Origin: Thiohalorhabdus denitrificans
GTDB lineage: Bacteria; Pseudomonadota; Gammaproteobacteria; Thiohalorhabdales; Thiohalorhabdaceae
Direction of reading: 5' to 3'
Assembly (NCBI RefSeq): GCF_001399755.1
Contig: NZ_LJCP01000010.1
Span: forward strand, 1-64,000
DNA length: 64,000 bases
A model generated the notes under the pieces. It made no database searches, was not told where the DNA came from, and worked only from the letters and a program-made list of their open reading frames with translations. Of the stretch, positions 9,495 to 19,782 are shown piece after piece. How positions within the stretch are numbered: the first letter of the stretch is position 1; each line of letters begins with the position of its first letter. A program made the position numbers and the translations under genes.

Positions 9495-12391
9495 GCGAAA
9501 AGATGAAAGCCCCCAAGAAGCTGATCGAGGTGGCCCTGCCACTTGACGATATTAATGCTGCCGCAGCCAAGGAGAAGTCCATTCGGCATGGCCACCCCAG
9601 CACCCTTCATTTGTGGTGGGCCCGGCGGCCTTTAGCCGCAGCGCGTGCGGTTCTTTTCGCCCAGATGGTCAATGACCCCGGAGGCGAGCGGGGCTATTAC
9701 GCCGGAAAAACCAAGGCTCAGGCCGAGGAGGAACGGAAGGAGTTATTCAAGATCCTCCACGACTTGGTGCAGTGGGAGAACACCAACAACGAGGAGGTCT
9801 TGGAACGAGCCCGAGAGGCGATTCGCAAAAGCTGGCGGGAAACCTGCGAGATGCCAGAGAATCGCGGAAAACCCGGCTTTGATCCAGAGCATCTTCCCGC
9901 ATTCCATGATCCCTTCGCCGGCGGCGGCGCGATCCCGCTGGAGGCCCAGCGTCTGGGGCTCGAAGCTCATGCCTCCGAATTGAATCCCGTGGCCGTGCTT
10001 ATCAACAAGGCCATGATCGAGATCCCACCCAAGTTCGCGGGGCAGACCCCGGTAGGACCCGTTCCGGAAGGGGAGAAACAGGCCAGCCTCCACGAGGAAT
10101 GGTCTGGTGCGCATGGCCTAGCTGAAGACGTGCGCAGGTATGGCCACTGGATGCGCCAAGAGGCGGAAAAGCGCATTGGGCACCTCTACCCCAAGGCCAA
10201 GGTCACGGAGGAGATGGCTGAGGGGCGGCCGGATCTGAGGCCGTACATCGGCCAGGAGCTGACGGTCATCGCCTGGATCTGGGCACGGACGGTAAAGAGC
10301 CCCAATCCGGCCTTCTCCCATGTCCACGTGCCACTGGCCTCCAGCTTTGTGCTCTCCACCAAGAAGGGGAAGGAGGCGTATGTAAAGCCGGTTGTGGAGG
10401 GGGACCGGTATTGGTTTGAGGTGCAAACGGGGAAGCCGAAGGATTTTGAGGAGCGAAAAAAGGGCACGAAAGCAGGTGGGCACAGTGCCGATTTTTGGTG
10501 CCTGGTCTCAGGATCGCCAATTGACGGCAAATACATTAAGAGTGAAGGGCAAGCCGGGCGAATGGGGAGCCGGCTTATGGCAGTGGTTGCCGAAGGAACC
10601 CGTGGCAGAGTTTATTTGCCGCCTACTGACGAGATGGTTGCGGCCGCAAGTAAAGCAACTCCCGAATGGCGGCCGACCGGTGATGTGCCTGAGAAGCTAA
10701 CCGGTGGAACGTGCGTTCCGTATGGACTGAAGGAGTGGGGTGACCTCTTTACCCCTCGCCAACTAGTGGCCCTCAATACCTTTTCAGACCTCATCTCCGA
10801 GGCCCGCGGTAAGGCCATCGCGGATGCCAAGGTGGCGGGAATGGGCGACGATGGGGTGGGGCTCGATGATGGTGGGGTTGCAGCAACGGCATATGGGGAG
10901 GCTTTGGCAACTTATTTAGGACTTGCTGTTAGCAAGATGAGTGATGCGCAGAGCAACCTATGCCGATGGAAACCTTCAATGGACCAATCAATAGCCACAT
11001 TCGGCCGCCAAGCGCTGCCAATGGTGTGGGATTTTTCCGAATCAAATGCTTTCAGTGGTATGGCTGGTGACTTTATTGTTTCTCTTAAAAACATGATGAA
11101 AGTGCTTGAAAGGAACCTGACGGGTCGATCAGGTGAGGCAAGCCAAGCAAACGCGGAGGACCCACGATTTGAGGCTAATGCAGTCATCTCCACTGATCCA
11201 CCTTATTATGACAACATAAGCTACGCCGATCTTTCCGATTTCTTCTACGTCTGGCTTCGTAGAAGCCTGAAACCGTATTTCCCCAACCTCTTCGCTACCA
11301 TGGTAGTACCCAAAGCAGAAGAGCTGGTCGCAGCGCCATACCGTCATGGCTCTAAGGAGGCGGCTGAGATCTTTTTCATGGATGGGATGACCCGCGCCCT
11401 TAACAATCTTGTCGAACAATCCCACCCTGCCTTTCCTGTAACCATTTACTACGCCTTTAAACAGTCAGAAGTAAAAGAACAAGGGATTACCTCCACCGGC
11501 TGGGAGGCTTTCCTTGAGGCAGTCATTCGCGCTGGTTTCAGCATCAGTGGAACTTGGCCCATGCGAACTGAGCTGGGGAATCGCATGATCGGCTCCGGTA
11601 CCAATGCCCTTGCCTCCTCCATCGTTTTGGTCTGCCGTAAACGCGACCCCGATGCTGAAACTATTACTCGCCGCCAATTTCAACGCGAGCTTCGTGAAGA
11701 TTTACCAGTATCCCTAGCGACCATGATCGGGGGTACCACCGGCCAGTCGCCGGTAGCCCCGGTGGACCTTGCTCAGGCCTCCCTTGGGCCAGGCATGGCT
11801 ATCTTTTCGCAATACTCGGCGGTCTTGAATCAGGACGGTTCGGAAATGTCCGTCCATGATGCCCTGATCCTGATCAATCGGGTAAAGGACGAGGTCCTGG
11901 GTGGAATCGGCGAAGCGGACCCGGATACGGGATTCTGTGTTGATTGGTTCGACCAACACGGGTGGAAGGCCGGGGACTTTGGGGAGGCTCAAGTCCTGGC
12001 TCCCGCGAAAGGCACGACCGTTGAGGGGGTAAAAGAGGCAGGGGTGATCGAATCCGGAGGCGGTAAGGTTCGCTTGTTGAAGTGGGAGGAATATCCGGAG
12101 GATTGGTGGCCGGAGCAGGATAACCGGACCCCGGTTTGGGAGGCTTGCCATTACCTTATTCGGGCCTTAAACAAGGAAGGGGAATCCGGGGCCGGGGCTT
12201 TGCTAGCTCGCATGCCGGAGCGTGGCGAGTCCATCCGCGCCTTGGCTTACCACCTCTATACCCTCTGCGAGCGTAAGCAATGGGCGGAGGAGGCCCAGGC
12301 CTACAACGACCTGATCACGGCCTGGGCAGGGATTCTGGCTGCCTCCAAAGAGGCTGGCCCAAAAGAAACTCAGACGGGCTTCAACTATTAG
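9491..12391 (+). CDS. DUF1156 adenine-specific DNA methyltransferase
   Basis: The 966-residue protein opens with [20 protein letters not shown] and [20 protein letters not shown], the hallmark of DUF1156 (COG1743). The SAM-binding motif is [18 protein letters not shown] near residue 139, and the catalytic motif is [17 protein letters not shown] from residue 569, so it should methylate adenine N6 using S-adenosylmethionine. The long insert between them probably carries target recognition. The gene starts in a four-base ATGA overlap with the helicase. By eye the central part, about 10.4-11.7 kb, is clearly richer in AT than both ends, which suggests exchange of the recognition/catalytic core by recombination. 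Its likely role is to mark self DNA or to act as part of the defence complex. Confidence 0.85.
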   Translation: MSEKMKAPKKLIEVALPLDDINAAAAKEKSIRHGHPSTLHLWWARRPLAAARAVLFAQMVNDPGGERGYYAGKTKAQAEEERKELFKILHDLVQWENTNNEEVLERAREAIRKSWRETCEMPENRGKPGFDPEHLPAFHDPFAGGGAIPLEAQRLGLEAHASELNPVAVLINKAMIEIPPKFAGQTPVGPVPEGEKQASLHEEWSGAHGLAEDVRRYGHWMRQEAEKRIGHLYPKAKVTEEMAEGRPDLRPYIGQELTVIAWIWARTVKSPNPAFSHVHVPLASSFVLSTKKGKEAYVKPVVEGDRYWFEVQTGKPKDFEERKKGTKAGGHSADFWCLVSGSPIDGKYIKSEGQAGRMGSRLMAVVAEGTRGRVYLPPTDEMVAAASKATPEWRPTGDVPEKLTGGTCVPYGLKEWGDLFTPRQLVALNTFSDLISEARGKAIADAKVAGMGDDGVGLDDGGVAATAYGEALATYLGLAVSKMSDAQSNLCRWKPSMDQSIATFGRQALPMVWDFSESNAFSGMAGDFIVSLKNMMKVLERNLTGRSGEASQANAEDPRFEANAVISTDPPYYDNISYADLSDFFYVWLRRSLKPYFPNLFATMVVPKAEELVAAPYRHGSKEAAEIFFMDGMTRALNNLVEQSHPAFPVTIYYAFKQSEVKEQGITSTGWEAFLEAVIRAGFSISGTWPMRTELGNRMIGSGTNALASSIVLVCRKRDPDAETITRRQFQRELREDLPVSLATMIGGTTGQSPVAPVDLAQASLGPGMAIFSQYSAVLNQDGSEMSVHDALILINRVKDEVLGGIGEADPDTGFCVDWFDQHGWKAGDFGEAQVLAPAKGTTVEGVKEAGVIESGGGKVRLLKWEEYPEDWWPEQDNRTPVWEACHYLIRALNKEGESGAGALLARMPERGESIRALAYHLYTLCERKQWAEEAQAYNDLITAWAGILAASKEAGPKETQTGFNY

Positions 12392-12436
12392 CCCTCCTAT
12401 CAATGTTTGAACTTAATACCTAAAAGGATGGCTTGG

Positions 12437-15280
12437 ATGGCAATAAAGCCCTGGCGGGAGATCGCCAAACCCCACCGGGACGTCCTGGAGGGCACCTTCC
12501 AGCAGTCCGAATTCGCCGCGGACATCTCCCAGGTACAGGCGGGCTCCGCTCCGGCCGAATACGGGGATGCAGAGGGTTTCTTTAACCGCACTTATATCAC
12601 AGAAGGTATGCGCCTTCTGCTGATCTCCGTGGCCCAAAGATTAGCGGGGCAGGGGGGTGACCCCGTTATTCAGCTCCAGACCGCCTTCGGCGGGGGCAAG
12701 ACCCATACCCTGCTGGCGGTCTACCACCTGGCTAGCCGGGAGGTAAGCACGGACCGATTGGCCGGGATTCCGCCCGTTTTGGATGAGGCGGGGGTGCAAA
12801 GCCTGCCTTACTCACGCATAGCGGTTCTCGACGGCAACAATCTGGCCCCAAGCCAGCCACAGAACCACGACGGCCATACCGTAAACACCCTCTGGGGGGA
12901 GCTGGCCTGGCAGCTGTTGGGGGCCGAGGGCTACCAACTGGTTTCCGGATCCGACGCGGAAGGCACCTCCCCGGGCAAGGAGGTCTTGATCGGGCTGCTC
13001 AAGGAGGCCGCACCCTGCGCCATCCTCATCGACGAGCTTTTGGCCTTTATCCGCCAATTCGAACCCGGGCACCAATACCCCGCCGGCACCTATGACAGCA
13101 ACCTGTCTTTCATCCAGGCCCTCACCGAGGCGGTGAAGTCGGTTCCCGATGCGGTCATCTTGGCCTCCCTGCCGGAGTCCGAATTGGAGGCCGGCAGTGC
13201 CCATGGTGCCCAAACCCTGGTGACCCTGGAGAAATACTTCGCCCGCGTGGAATCCGTCTGGAAGCCCTTGGCCGCTGAGGAGGCCTTTGAGGTGGTGCGC
13301 CGGCGCCTGTTCGATACCACCGGCGAGGAACAGGCTATCAACGAGGTGTGCGCCGCCTTCTTCGACTACTACCGGGAAAACAGCGACAAGCTCCCTCAGG
13401 AAGTGCAGGAGGAGAGCTACCGCGAGCGCCTACGGCAGACCTACCCGATTCACCCCGAGATCTTCGATCGCCTGTACCAGGATTGGTCCACCCTGGAGAA
13501 ATTCCAACGGACCCGGGGGGTCTTGCAGCTGATGGCGGTGGTCATCCATCGGCTGTGGAGCGACAACGATCAGGACCCCCTGATCATGCCCGGCTCGCTG
13601 CCCCTTTATGACTCCACGGTCCGCAACAAGAGCATCCATTATCTCCCACAGGGGTGGGAGCCGGTAATCGATGCCGAGGTGGACGGCCCCGGCGCGGAAA
13701 CGCAGCGCATTGACAACAATGAGACCCGCTTCGGGAGCGTTCAGGCCGCAAGACGGGTAGCCCGGGCCGTCTTCCTCGGCAGCGCTCCGGATTCCAGCCC
13801 GTCCGCAGCGGGACAGCATGCTCGGGGTCTGCCAACGGAGCGCATTTTTTTGGGATGCGGGCAGCCCGGGCAGACGCTGGGGCTATACGAAGATGTCCTC
13901 AAACGCCTCCGGGATCGGCTCCAGTACCTATATGCGGATCGGGACCGCTTCTGGCTGGACACGCGGCCCAACCTGCGGCGGGACATGGAGAACCGCAAGA
14001 GCCGGCTAAACGACGCCAAGGAGAACCTGAATTTCCTTAAAGGGCGCGTCGAGCGGATCTTTGGCAAGGACCATAGCCTGGGCGGCATCCATGTTTTCAC
14101 CCCGTCCGGCGACATACCGGACGAATACGGCGTGGGTCCTCGTCTGGTGGTGCTTCCTCCGGATGCGGCCTATGGGCGAACGGAAACCCGACCGGCCACA
14201 GAGGCGGCAGAGGAGCGGCTCCGGAACCGGGGAGACCAGCCGCGGCAGCACCAGAACCGGCTTATTTTCTTGGCTCCCGACCGTGAGAACGTCGACCGCC
14301 TGAAAGACCAGGTTCGGAGCTTTCGCGCGTGGAGCTCCATTCTGGAAGACTTTAAGGCCGATCGCGTGGTGTACGACAACACCCAATGGAACGAGGCCCA
14401 GCAGGCGGTCCAGGAAGCGGAAAAGACGCTGACCCAGCTCATTCGGGAGACCTTCAAATGGCTGGTGGCCCCCTATGAGGAATTCACCAGCCAGAGGCGC
14501 CCGGAGCTGAAGTGGGAGGGGCTGCCCATTTCCACATCGGCCACCAACCTCATCCAGGAAATCGAGCACAAGCTCAAAGAGGAAGAGTTGGTGGTCTATG
14601 AATGGTCCCCCATCCATCTGCGCCAGATCCTGGGCCAGTATTACTTCGGCGAGGACCGGGCGGAGGTATCGGCCCTCCAGGTTTGGCAGGATATCTGTAA
14701 TTACCTGTTTTTACCCCGCTTGCTGAATGACAACGTCTTCGAGGAAGCCATCGCAAAGGGCGTGGAATCGGAGGACTATTTCGGTTTCTCGGCGGGTAAA
14801 GAGGGGGATCGGTACCTTGGGTTCCTGTTCGGCAATACTGGCTCGATCCAATTAGGCGAAGAAAGCCTGCTCATTGAGCGGGAGGCGGCCGCTAAATACA
14901 AAGCCCAACTTCAACCTAAGGAGTCCGCCTGGAGTGAGCCAGGGGCCTCTTCCTCGGGAACGACTGAAAGTGTGCCTGGGACCTCCGGGCCCTCGCCAGA
15001 GGCTGGCCCTGAGACTGGGGCCGGAGTTTCTCCCGACTCGGGGAAGACCCAATTTTATGGGACCGTTCATCTGGATCCGGTAATGGCCAAAATGAACTTT
15101 TCCAACATCATGGATGAGGTGGTCGAACATTTTTCGGCTCAGGCAGGTGTAGAGGTCAAAATCTCAGTTGAGGTCCAGGCTCGGTCGAAATCCGGATTCG
15201 ATGAGCAAATCCAAAGGGTCGTAAAAGAAAATAGTAATAGTTTAGGGTTTTCGTTTTCCGAATTTGAGGAAGGGGATTGA
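12437..15280 (+). CDS. DUF499-domain AAA+ type ATPase
   Basis: About 947 residues starting [13 protein letters not shown], where AAAAGGA stands eight bases before the ATG; upstream in-frame ATG (12428) and TTG (12407) codons are alternatives. The opening and the P-loop [11 protein letters not shown] (near residue 85), then [15 protein letters not shown] as Walker B, mark DUF499 (COG1483), an ATPase found in defence islands with DUF1156 methylases. A basic, coiled central part is followed by a Ser/Gly/Pro/Glu-rich linker (near residues 830-870) and a small C-terminal domain. The linker suggests a tethered module. It lies 45 bp after the methylase stop and is probably in the same transcript. 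It may drive assembly or DNA threading for the nuclease parts; that is inference. Confidence 0.85.
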   Translation: MAIKPWREIAKPHRDVLEGTFQQSEFAADISQVQAGSAPAEYGDAEGFFNRTYITEGMRLLLISVAQRLAGQGGDPVIQLQTAFGGGKTHTLLAVYHLASREVSTDRLAGIPPVLDEAGVQSLPYSRIAVLDGNNLAPSQPQNHDGHTVNTLWGELAWQLLGAEGYQLVSGSDAEGTSPGKEVLIGLLKEAAPCAILIDELLAFIRQFEPGHQYPAGTYDSNLSFIQALTEAVKSVPDAVILASLPESELEAGSAHGAQTLVTLEKYFARVESVWKPLAAEEAFEVVRRRLFDTTGEEQAINEVCAAFFDYYRENSDKLPQEVQEESYRERLRQTYPIHPEIFDRLYQDWSTLEKFQRTRGVLQLMAVVIHRLWSDNDQDPLIMPGSLPLYDSTVRNKSIHYLPQGWEPVIDAEVDGPGAETQRIDNNETRFGSVQAARRVARAVFLGSAPDSSPSAAGQHARGLPTERIFLGCGQPGQTLGLYEDVLKRLRDRLQYLYADRDRFWLDTRPNLRRDMENRKSRLNDAKENLNFLKGRVERIFGKDHSLGGIHVFTPSGDIPDEYGVGPRLVVLPPDAAYGRTETRPATEAAEERLRNRGDQPRQHQNRLIFLAPDRENVDRLKDQVRSFRAWSSILEDFKADRVVYDNTQWNEAQQAVQEAEKTLTQLIRETFKWLVAPYEEFTSQRRPELKWEGLPISTSATNLIQEIEHKLKEEELVVYEWSPIHLRQILGQYYFGEDRAEVSALQVWQDICNYLFLPRLLNDNVFEEAIAKGVESEDYFGFSAGKEGDRYLGFLFGNTGSIQLGEESLLIEREAAAKYKAQLQPKESAWSEPGASSSGTTESVPGTSGPSPEAGPETGAGVSPDSGKTQFYGTVHLDPVMAKMNFSNIMDEVVEHFSAQAGVEVKISVEVQARSKSGFDEQIQRVVKENSNSLGFSFSEFEEGD

Positions 15281-15415
15281 TCCCCGGAACCGGATGAGTT
15301 GTCAGTTTCCTGTAGGCCGGGTTACCGGGAGGCGGGGGAGGAAATCCAGAAGCTGCGTTGAAACCCCCATGGCATCATGCTCCAGGTGAAGAAGAATTGA
15401 AAAAGGATAAGGGAT

Positions 15416-16255
15416 TTGGCAGAAGAGGAGCACGATCCCAGAAATCTGCTTTCCCAACTGTTTGAGCAGGCTAGGATTTATGAAAGAGGGAAAGATTATA
15501 AGGAGCTATTGGATTTTGTCGTTAGGTTAAGGAATTTTGCTCCTTTTAATTCGATGTTGCTTCATATCCAAAGGCCGGGTCTAAAGTATGCCGCCTCGGC
15601 GAAAGATTGGGCTGATCGGTTTGAAAGGGGCGTCAAGGAGGATGCTCGTCCCTTACTCATACTTTGGCCGTTTGGCCCCGTTGCACTTGTCTTTGATGTG
15701 GATGACACCTTTGGGGGTAAGGAGCTTCCCAAGGATGTTGCCAAGGCCTTCCGAGCCCATGGGACACTGGGCGAGGACGAGCTACAGAAAAAGTTTGAAA
15801 TTCTTGAAAACAAGCGGATTTTTGTTAAGGGTGTTGATCATGCGGATGGGAGTGCCGGTTATATATGGAAAGAGCCTTTGGCTGAAAGAGAAAAAGAAGA
15901 GTATATCTACCCATTACGTATAAACAAAAACCACAAAAATAGTGTTCAATTTTCCACCTTAATCCATGAGCTTGGTCACCTGTTTTTGGGTCATCTAGGG
16001 GGCGATGAGAAGCTAAAGATTAAGGACCGATCTTATCTGGGATACCGCGAAAGGGAAATCGAAGCGGAGTCTGTTTCTTATATCGTTTGCAAACGGTGCG
16101 GAGTTACCCCGGAATCCGAAAAATATTTGTTGGGACTGATAAATTCTGATTTTTCTTTTGGGTCTTTGGACGTTTATCCGATTTTTAAAGCCGCTGGCAG
16201 GGTTGAAACAGAATTAGGGTATGCCCCCCAAATGAATTTGGGGGTTGATAAGTAG
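15416..16255 (+). CDS. ArdC-like / ImmA-IrrE-type zinc metallopeptidase
   Basis: The 279-residue protein has the gluzincin-type motif HELGHLFLGH (His184 first) and a downstream REIEAESVSYIV helix supplying the third zinc ligand, as in ImmA/IrrE (M78) peptidases. Its N-terminal half (RNFAPFNSMLLHIQRPGLKY, later ARPLLILWPFGPVALVF) resembles the single-stranded-DNA-binding domain of antirestriction protein ArdC. The start is a TTG with AAAGGATAAGGGA upstream. It is distinctly AT-richer than the genes around it, so it was probably inserted later. Such peptidases cleave repressors or host factors after damage or invasion. Here it may switch or guard the surrounding defence genes, or be an antirestriction gene captured by the island. 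Confidence 0.7.
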   Translation: MAEEEHDPRNLLSQLFEQARIYERGKDYKELLDFVVRLRNFAPFNSMLLHIQRPGLKYAASAKDWADRFERGVKEDARPLLILWPFGPVALVFDVDDTFGGKELPKDVAKAFRAHGTLGEDELQKKFEILENKRIFVKGVDHADGSAGYIWKEPLAEREKEEYIYPLRINKNHKNSVQFSTLIHELGHLFLGHLGGDEKLKIKDRSYLGYREREIEAESVSYIVCKRCGVTPESEKYLLGLINSDFSFGSLDVYPIFKAAGRVETELGYAPQMNLGVDK

Positions 16256-16527
16256 GTATCAAACCTTGGCGTTGTAGGCCGCCGGATTTTCTACCCATTG
16301 GGGTACCAGGAAAGAACCCATTCATCTACTTTAAAAATTCCCGGTTTGTTAACCCCTGAATTACAACAAAGATCCATTGGTGGTATCGGGTTGTCATGGG
16401 GACCGAATGCAACCATCTACGTTCCATCTGAACGCTAGCTTCTGGGTCGGCGTCGCATCGACGGGGCCTATTGCTGGACAACTAACCGGGGGTAAGATCG
16501 GTATTTTGGCACCCTGAGCCGAGAGGT

Positions 16528-16618
16528 AGCTGTCTGGCCTCGGGGAAATGTCACCTACCCCGAGGCCAGACAGCTGTCCGGACTCGGAGGATTGTGTGGC
16601 TTCCTCCGAGTCCGGACA
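16528..16618. repeat. Two adjacent perfect hairpins sharing a repeat core
   Basis: In the 504-bp gap between the peptidase and DUF6361 genes lie two perfect inverted repeats placed side by side. The first pairs AGCTGTCTGGCCTCGGGG (16528-16545) with its complement at 16558-16575 around a 12-base loop. The second pairs TGTCCGGACTCGGAGGA (16575-16591) with 16602-16618. The two stems are related (TGTCTGGCCTCGGGG against TGTCCGGACTCGGAGG), so this looks like a duplicated palindromic element of the REP/BIME kind. No T-run follows, so it is not a simple terminator. The rest of the gap shows no gene. Confidence 0.85.
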
Positions 16619-16759
16619 CAACGGAAGTCCCGAGCGAACAGCTCGGTTTTGCACTTGCAAGTTGAATCCGCCGCCCTCACTCCCCGAGAGGCTCGTCCGC
16701 GATCCACCAGTCGGAGACCTTGACCGGCTGATCATAAATATGCTGGCGAAAGGGCGGTC

Positions 16760-17986
16760 ATGAACGCCAACCCAGCTTTTCTGACCTGGATTGACCTCAC
16801 CGCTTCGGATCGCGATAAGGTCCGGCGGGTCCTCGACCTGTTCAACGAGCAGGGCACCATTGACGAGCTGGGCCTGGGGCCCATTCGCGATTTCCTATCC
16901 GACGCCCTGTTTCCGGGCACTTCCGTTCTGCACACCCGCCTGCGCTATGTGCTGTTCATTCCCTGGCTCTACCGGCAGCTGGAGGCCCGGCCTAGCCAAG
17001 TAAGGGACGTGGCGGCGGAGGCGCGCGCCCTGGAGCTCCGGCTGGTGGATGCCCTCAAGAATTTCGGAGACCAGGAGGGCATCATCGGCGCCTACGCCGG
17101 GAGCAGCCTGTCCCGCCTGCCCAGCCAGGCCTACTGGTCGGCCCTGGTGCGTTGGGGCATCTTCGATCCGAACCAGAGCCAGAGCTGGTATTTCCGGCGC
17201 TTCCGGGAGCTGGCCAGCCCGGCTCCGGTAGGCCACTCCGACGATACCGGGGTAGCCCAGGATCGTGAGGAAACCTGGAATCCCCACCTGCCTGACCCCC
17301 CCGACGATCTGCTCGAGTCCGCTAGCTTCGACTTGACCGCCGAGGAGGCGGAGTTCGTCCGCGGCTGCATCGAGGCCAATGTTCCCCACAGCCTGCTGGC
17401 CTGGCTGGTGCGGGAGGGTGCAAAGGACCTGGGTAGTGTGCCGTGGCTTTGGCAGATCCCCGGCCGGCCCAACTTGCCTGCCCGGCTTGAGGAGGTTGTT
17501 GAGATGGGCCGGCGGTTCTCCCTCCACTTGGAAGGGGCGCCGCTGCTCTACAACCTGGTGCTCGCCGAGACTCGGAAAAAGCGTTATGGGGATCCCCAGG
17601 GGCGAGAGCAGGCGGGCATCGAGAAGTACGAACAGGCCCTGGCCGAGTGGGCCGGTCGCGAGGCCCAGGAGGCCCAATTCGACCCCGAGGCGTTATGGGA
17701 TCTGGGCGCCCGGCACGGCGCCCCCATCAAGGCGCCCCTCAAGCGGTTCGTGGAACGGTGGACCTATGGAGTAGCAGCAGTAGGTCCGCATGAGGTGGCC
17801 GAAAGCGAGGCCCTGCGGGATCTGGTGGAGCAGCGGGAACGGGCCCTCAAGGGGCCCCGGGCGCGGTTGGTCAACGAAAGCCGCCTGCTCGACTGGCGTG
17901 GGGATGTCGGGGTTGGCCGGATGGACTTCCGTTGGCCGCAGGTACGCACCCTGCTGACCGACCTCCACGAAGGGCTGGCCCGCTGA
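16760..17986 (+). CDS. DUF6361 family protein
   Basis: This 408-residue protein begins FLTWIDLTASDRDKVRRVLD and contains LHTRLRYVLFIPWLYRQLE and SLSRLPSQAYWSALVRWGIF, the conserved blocks of the DUF6361 family. The biochemical function is unknown. Family members commonly sit directly before a phospholipase-D-like protein and a large helicase, as here, and are taken to be parts of a defence complex. Its stop codon overlaps the ATG of the next gene by one base (TGATG), so translation is coupled. No transmembrane segment or catalytic motif is evident. The ATG at 16760 is chosen because the family N-terminus begins there. Confidence 0.75.
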   Translation: MNANPAFLTWIDLTASDRDKVRRVLDLFNEQGTIDELGLGPIRDFLSDALFPGTSVLHTRLRYVLFIPWLYRQLEARPSQVRDVAAEARALELRLVDALKNFGDQEGIIGAYAGSSLSRLPSQAYWSALVRWGIFDPNQSQSWYFRRFRELASPAPVGHSDDTGVAQDREETWNPHLPDPPDDLLESASFDLTAEEAEFVRGCIEANVPHSLLAWLVREGAKDLGSVPWLWQIPGRPNLPARLEEVVEMGRRFSLHLEGAPLLYNLVLAETRKKRYGDPQGREQAGIEKYEQALAEWAGREAQEAQFDPEALWDLGARHGAPIKAPLKRFVERWTYGVAAVGPHEVAESEALRDLVEQRERALKGPRARLVNESRLLDWRGDVGVGRMDFRWPQVRTLLTDLHEGLAR

Positions 17987-19782
17987 TGCTCTCCCCGGAC
18001 GCCCGCGAAGTTGCCACGAACATCCTCCGGCCCCCGGCGGGTTACCGCCTCGACCGCACGGTGATGACCACCTACAGCCTGGACCTGGAGGTGCTGCTGG
18101 CCCTGCCGCTGGCGGTGCTGGCCCAGGCCGATGGCGGAGTAGAGGATCTGCTGGAAGACCCGGTCCTGCTGCTGCAGGCCCTGCGCGAGGCTTCGGACCG
18201 CGTCCACGTGTACGTGGACGAGGCGGGAATCGCCCTGCCCAGTGTCCAGCGGGACCTGTACGGCGCCCTGGATTCCAGCGTCCATCCCGTCCGAGCCCCC
18301 GGCGGCGGGGCCTTCCACCCCAAGGTGTGGGTGGCCCGGTTCCTGAGCGGAGAGGACGAGCCGCTGCTGCGCGTGGCGGTGGCTTCCCGCAACCTCACTT
18401 TCGACCGTTCCTGGGACGTGGCATTGGTTAGCGAGGCGCCGCCCGGGGAAGAAGCGCAGGCGGCCTCGCAGCCGCTGGCGGACCTGGTCCGGCGCCTACC
18501 CAGTCTGGGCCGCGAGCCACTGGGGCCGGAGCTGGAGGCCGCCCTCGAAGGAATCGCCGATGAATTGGCCCGCACCGCTTTCCCGGCTCCCCACGGCTTC
18601 CAGGATCCCATTGCCTTTCAAACCTTGGGGTTGGACGGCCCGGACGGTGGGCTGTGGCAGCCGGTGGCTGGGGCCCAGCGGCTTCTTGCGGTCTCCCCCT
18701 TCGTGGGCAAGGGAGCCCTGGATAGCCTTGCAGGCCAGGAGGCGAAGGAACTGCGCCTGGTCAGCCGCGCCGAGGCCCTGGACGCCCTGCCGGCGGACGC
18801 CCTGAAGCCCTGGGAGAACCAGCACGTGCTGATGGAGGCCGCGCTGGATGAGCCCGGGGACGATACGGCCGGTCGTCCCTCCGGGCTGCACGCCAAGCTG
18901 ATCGCGGCGGAGTACGGCGACCGTGTGCAGTGGTACCTGGGCTCCGCCAACCTGACGCCGGCGGCGTTCCGGGGGCGGAACGTGGAGGTGATGGCGCGCC
19001 TGGAGGCGCCACTGAAGCCCGAGGGCGCCGATGATGGAAGGGGCATCGACGCCTTCTGGGACGGGGGCTTCGCCAGCCTGTGCATGAAATACCAGCGCCA
19101 TGAGGCTGCCGAGGAGGACCAGGCAAAGAAGGACGCCCAGCAGGCCCTGGAAAGACAGCGGGACGCCCTCCTGAACGCCGGGCTGACCATCCAGTGCGCC
19201 CCGGGGGAGGATTACTGGCAGTGGCGGATCGAAGGTTCGGTCCCGGAAGTGGACGGTGTCACCGTGGAGGCCTGGCCGGTCACACTGGGCAGGGATCACG
19301 CACGCCCCTGGGGCGTGTCCATGGAATGGCCGTTAGGGATGGAGCGGCTCACCGCGTTCGTGGCCTTCCGCTTGCGCGCCGCGGCGGAGGTGGACGACGT
19401 GACGCTGGTGGCGAAGCTGCCTGCCGAGGGCCTGCCCGAGGGGCGCATGCACCGGGTGCTCCGGACCCTGATCGATTCTCCCGAGCGTTTCCTGGCCTTC
19501 CTGCGCGCCCTGCTTGGCGGCCTGGAAGGGCTGGTGGACTGGGCCGAGACCGGGGGAGAAGAGGGCCAGAGGCAGGATCGCGGCGTGCCTCTGCAGGCCG
19601 AGACCATCCTGGAGGACCTGTTGCGCGTAGCCTCGCGCGACCCCGAGCGCCTGGATACGGTCCGCCGGATCATGGAGGACCTGGCGGAGGAGGGCGCTAG
19701 CGGCGAGCAGGTGGTTCCGGAGGACCTGTACGCCATCTGGCAGGCCGTTGATGCGGCGCTGCAAGAGGAGGCCCAAACGTGA
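17986..19782 (+). CDS. Phospholipase D-like nuclease-family protein
   Basis: About 598 residues. Two half-sites typical of the PLD superfamily are visible: FHPKVWVARF near residue 107 followed by LRVAVASRNLTFDRSWD, and LHAKLIAAEYGDRVQWYLGS continuing ANLTPAAFRGRNVE near residue 305. Each has the H-x-K core and the S-A/R-N-L-T strand; the final Asp of the strict HKD motif is not in the usual place. Such proteins often cleave nucleic acid phosphodiester bonds. It overlaps the DUF6361 gene by one base and the helicase gene by four (GTGA), giving a tightly coupled three-gene unit. The likely role is the nuclease of that unit. Confidence 0.8.
   Translation: MLSPDAREVATNILRPPAGYRLDRTVMTTYSLDLEVLLALPLAVLAQADGGVEDLLEDPVLLLQALREASDRVHVYVDEAGIALPSVQRDLYGALDSSVHPVRAPGGGAFHPKVWVARFLSGEDEPLLRVAVASRNLTFDRSWDVALVSEAPPGEEAQAASQPLADLVRRLPSLGREPLGPELEAALEGIADELARTAFPAPHGFQDPIAFQTLGLDGPDGGLWQPVAGAQRLLAVSPFVGKGALDSLAGQEAKELRLVSRAEALDALPADALKPWENQHVLMEAALDEPGDDTAGRPSGLHAKLIAAEYGDRVQWYLGSANLTPAAFRGRNVEVMARLEAPLKPEGADDGRGIDAFWDGGFASLCMKYQRHEAAEEDQAKKDAQQALERQRDALLNAGLTIQCAPGEDYWQWRIEGSVPEVDGVTVEAWPVTLGRDHARPWGVSMEWPLGMERLTAFVAFRLRAAAEVDDVTLVAKLPAEGLPEGRMHRVLRTLIDSPERFLAFLRALLGGLEGLVDWAETGGEEGQRQDRGVPLQAETILEDLLRVASRDPERLDTVRRIMEDLAEEGASGEQVVPEDLYAIWQAVDAALQEEAQT

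Noticed and set aside
5961-12391. Considered as class 1 DISARM (drmD plus drmMI)
   Set aside because: The methylase is of the DUF1156 type and no drmA, drmB or drmC homologue follows; the PLD protein belongs to a separate trio with DUF6361.
16528-16618. Considered as a CRISPR repeat pair
   Set aside because: Only two units, each a hairpin with different sequence, no spacers of constant length and no cas genes nearby.
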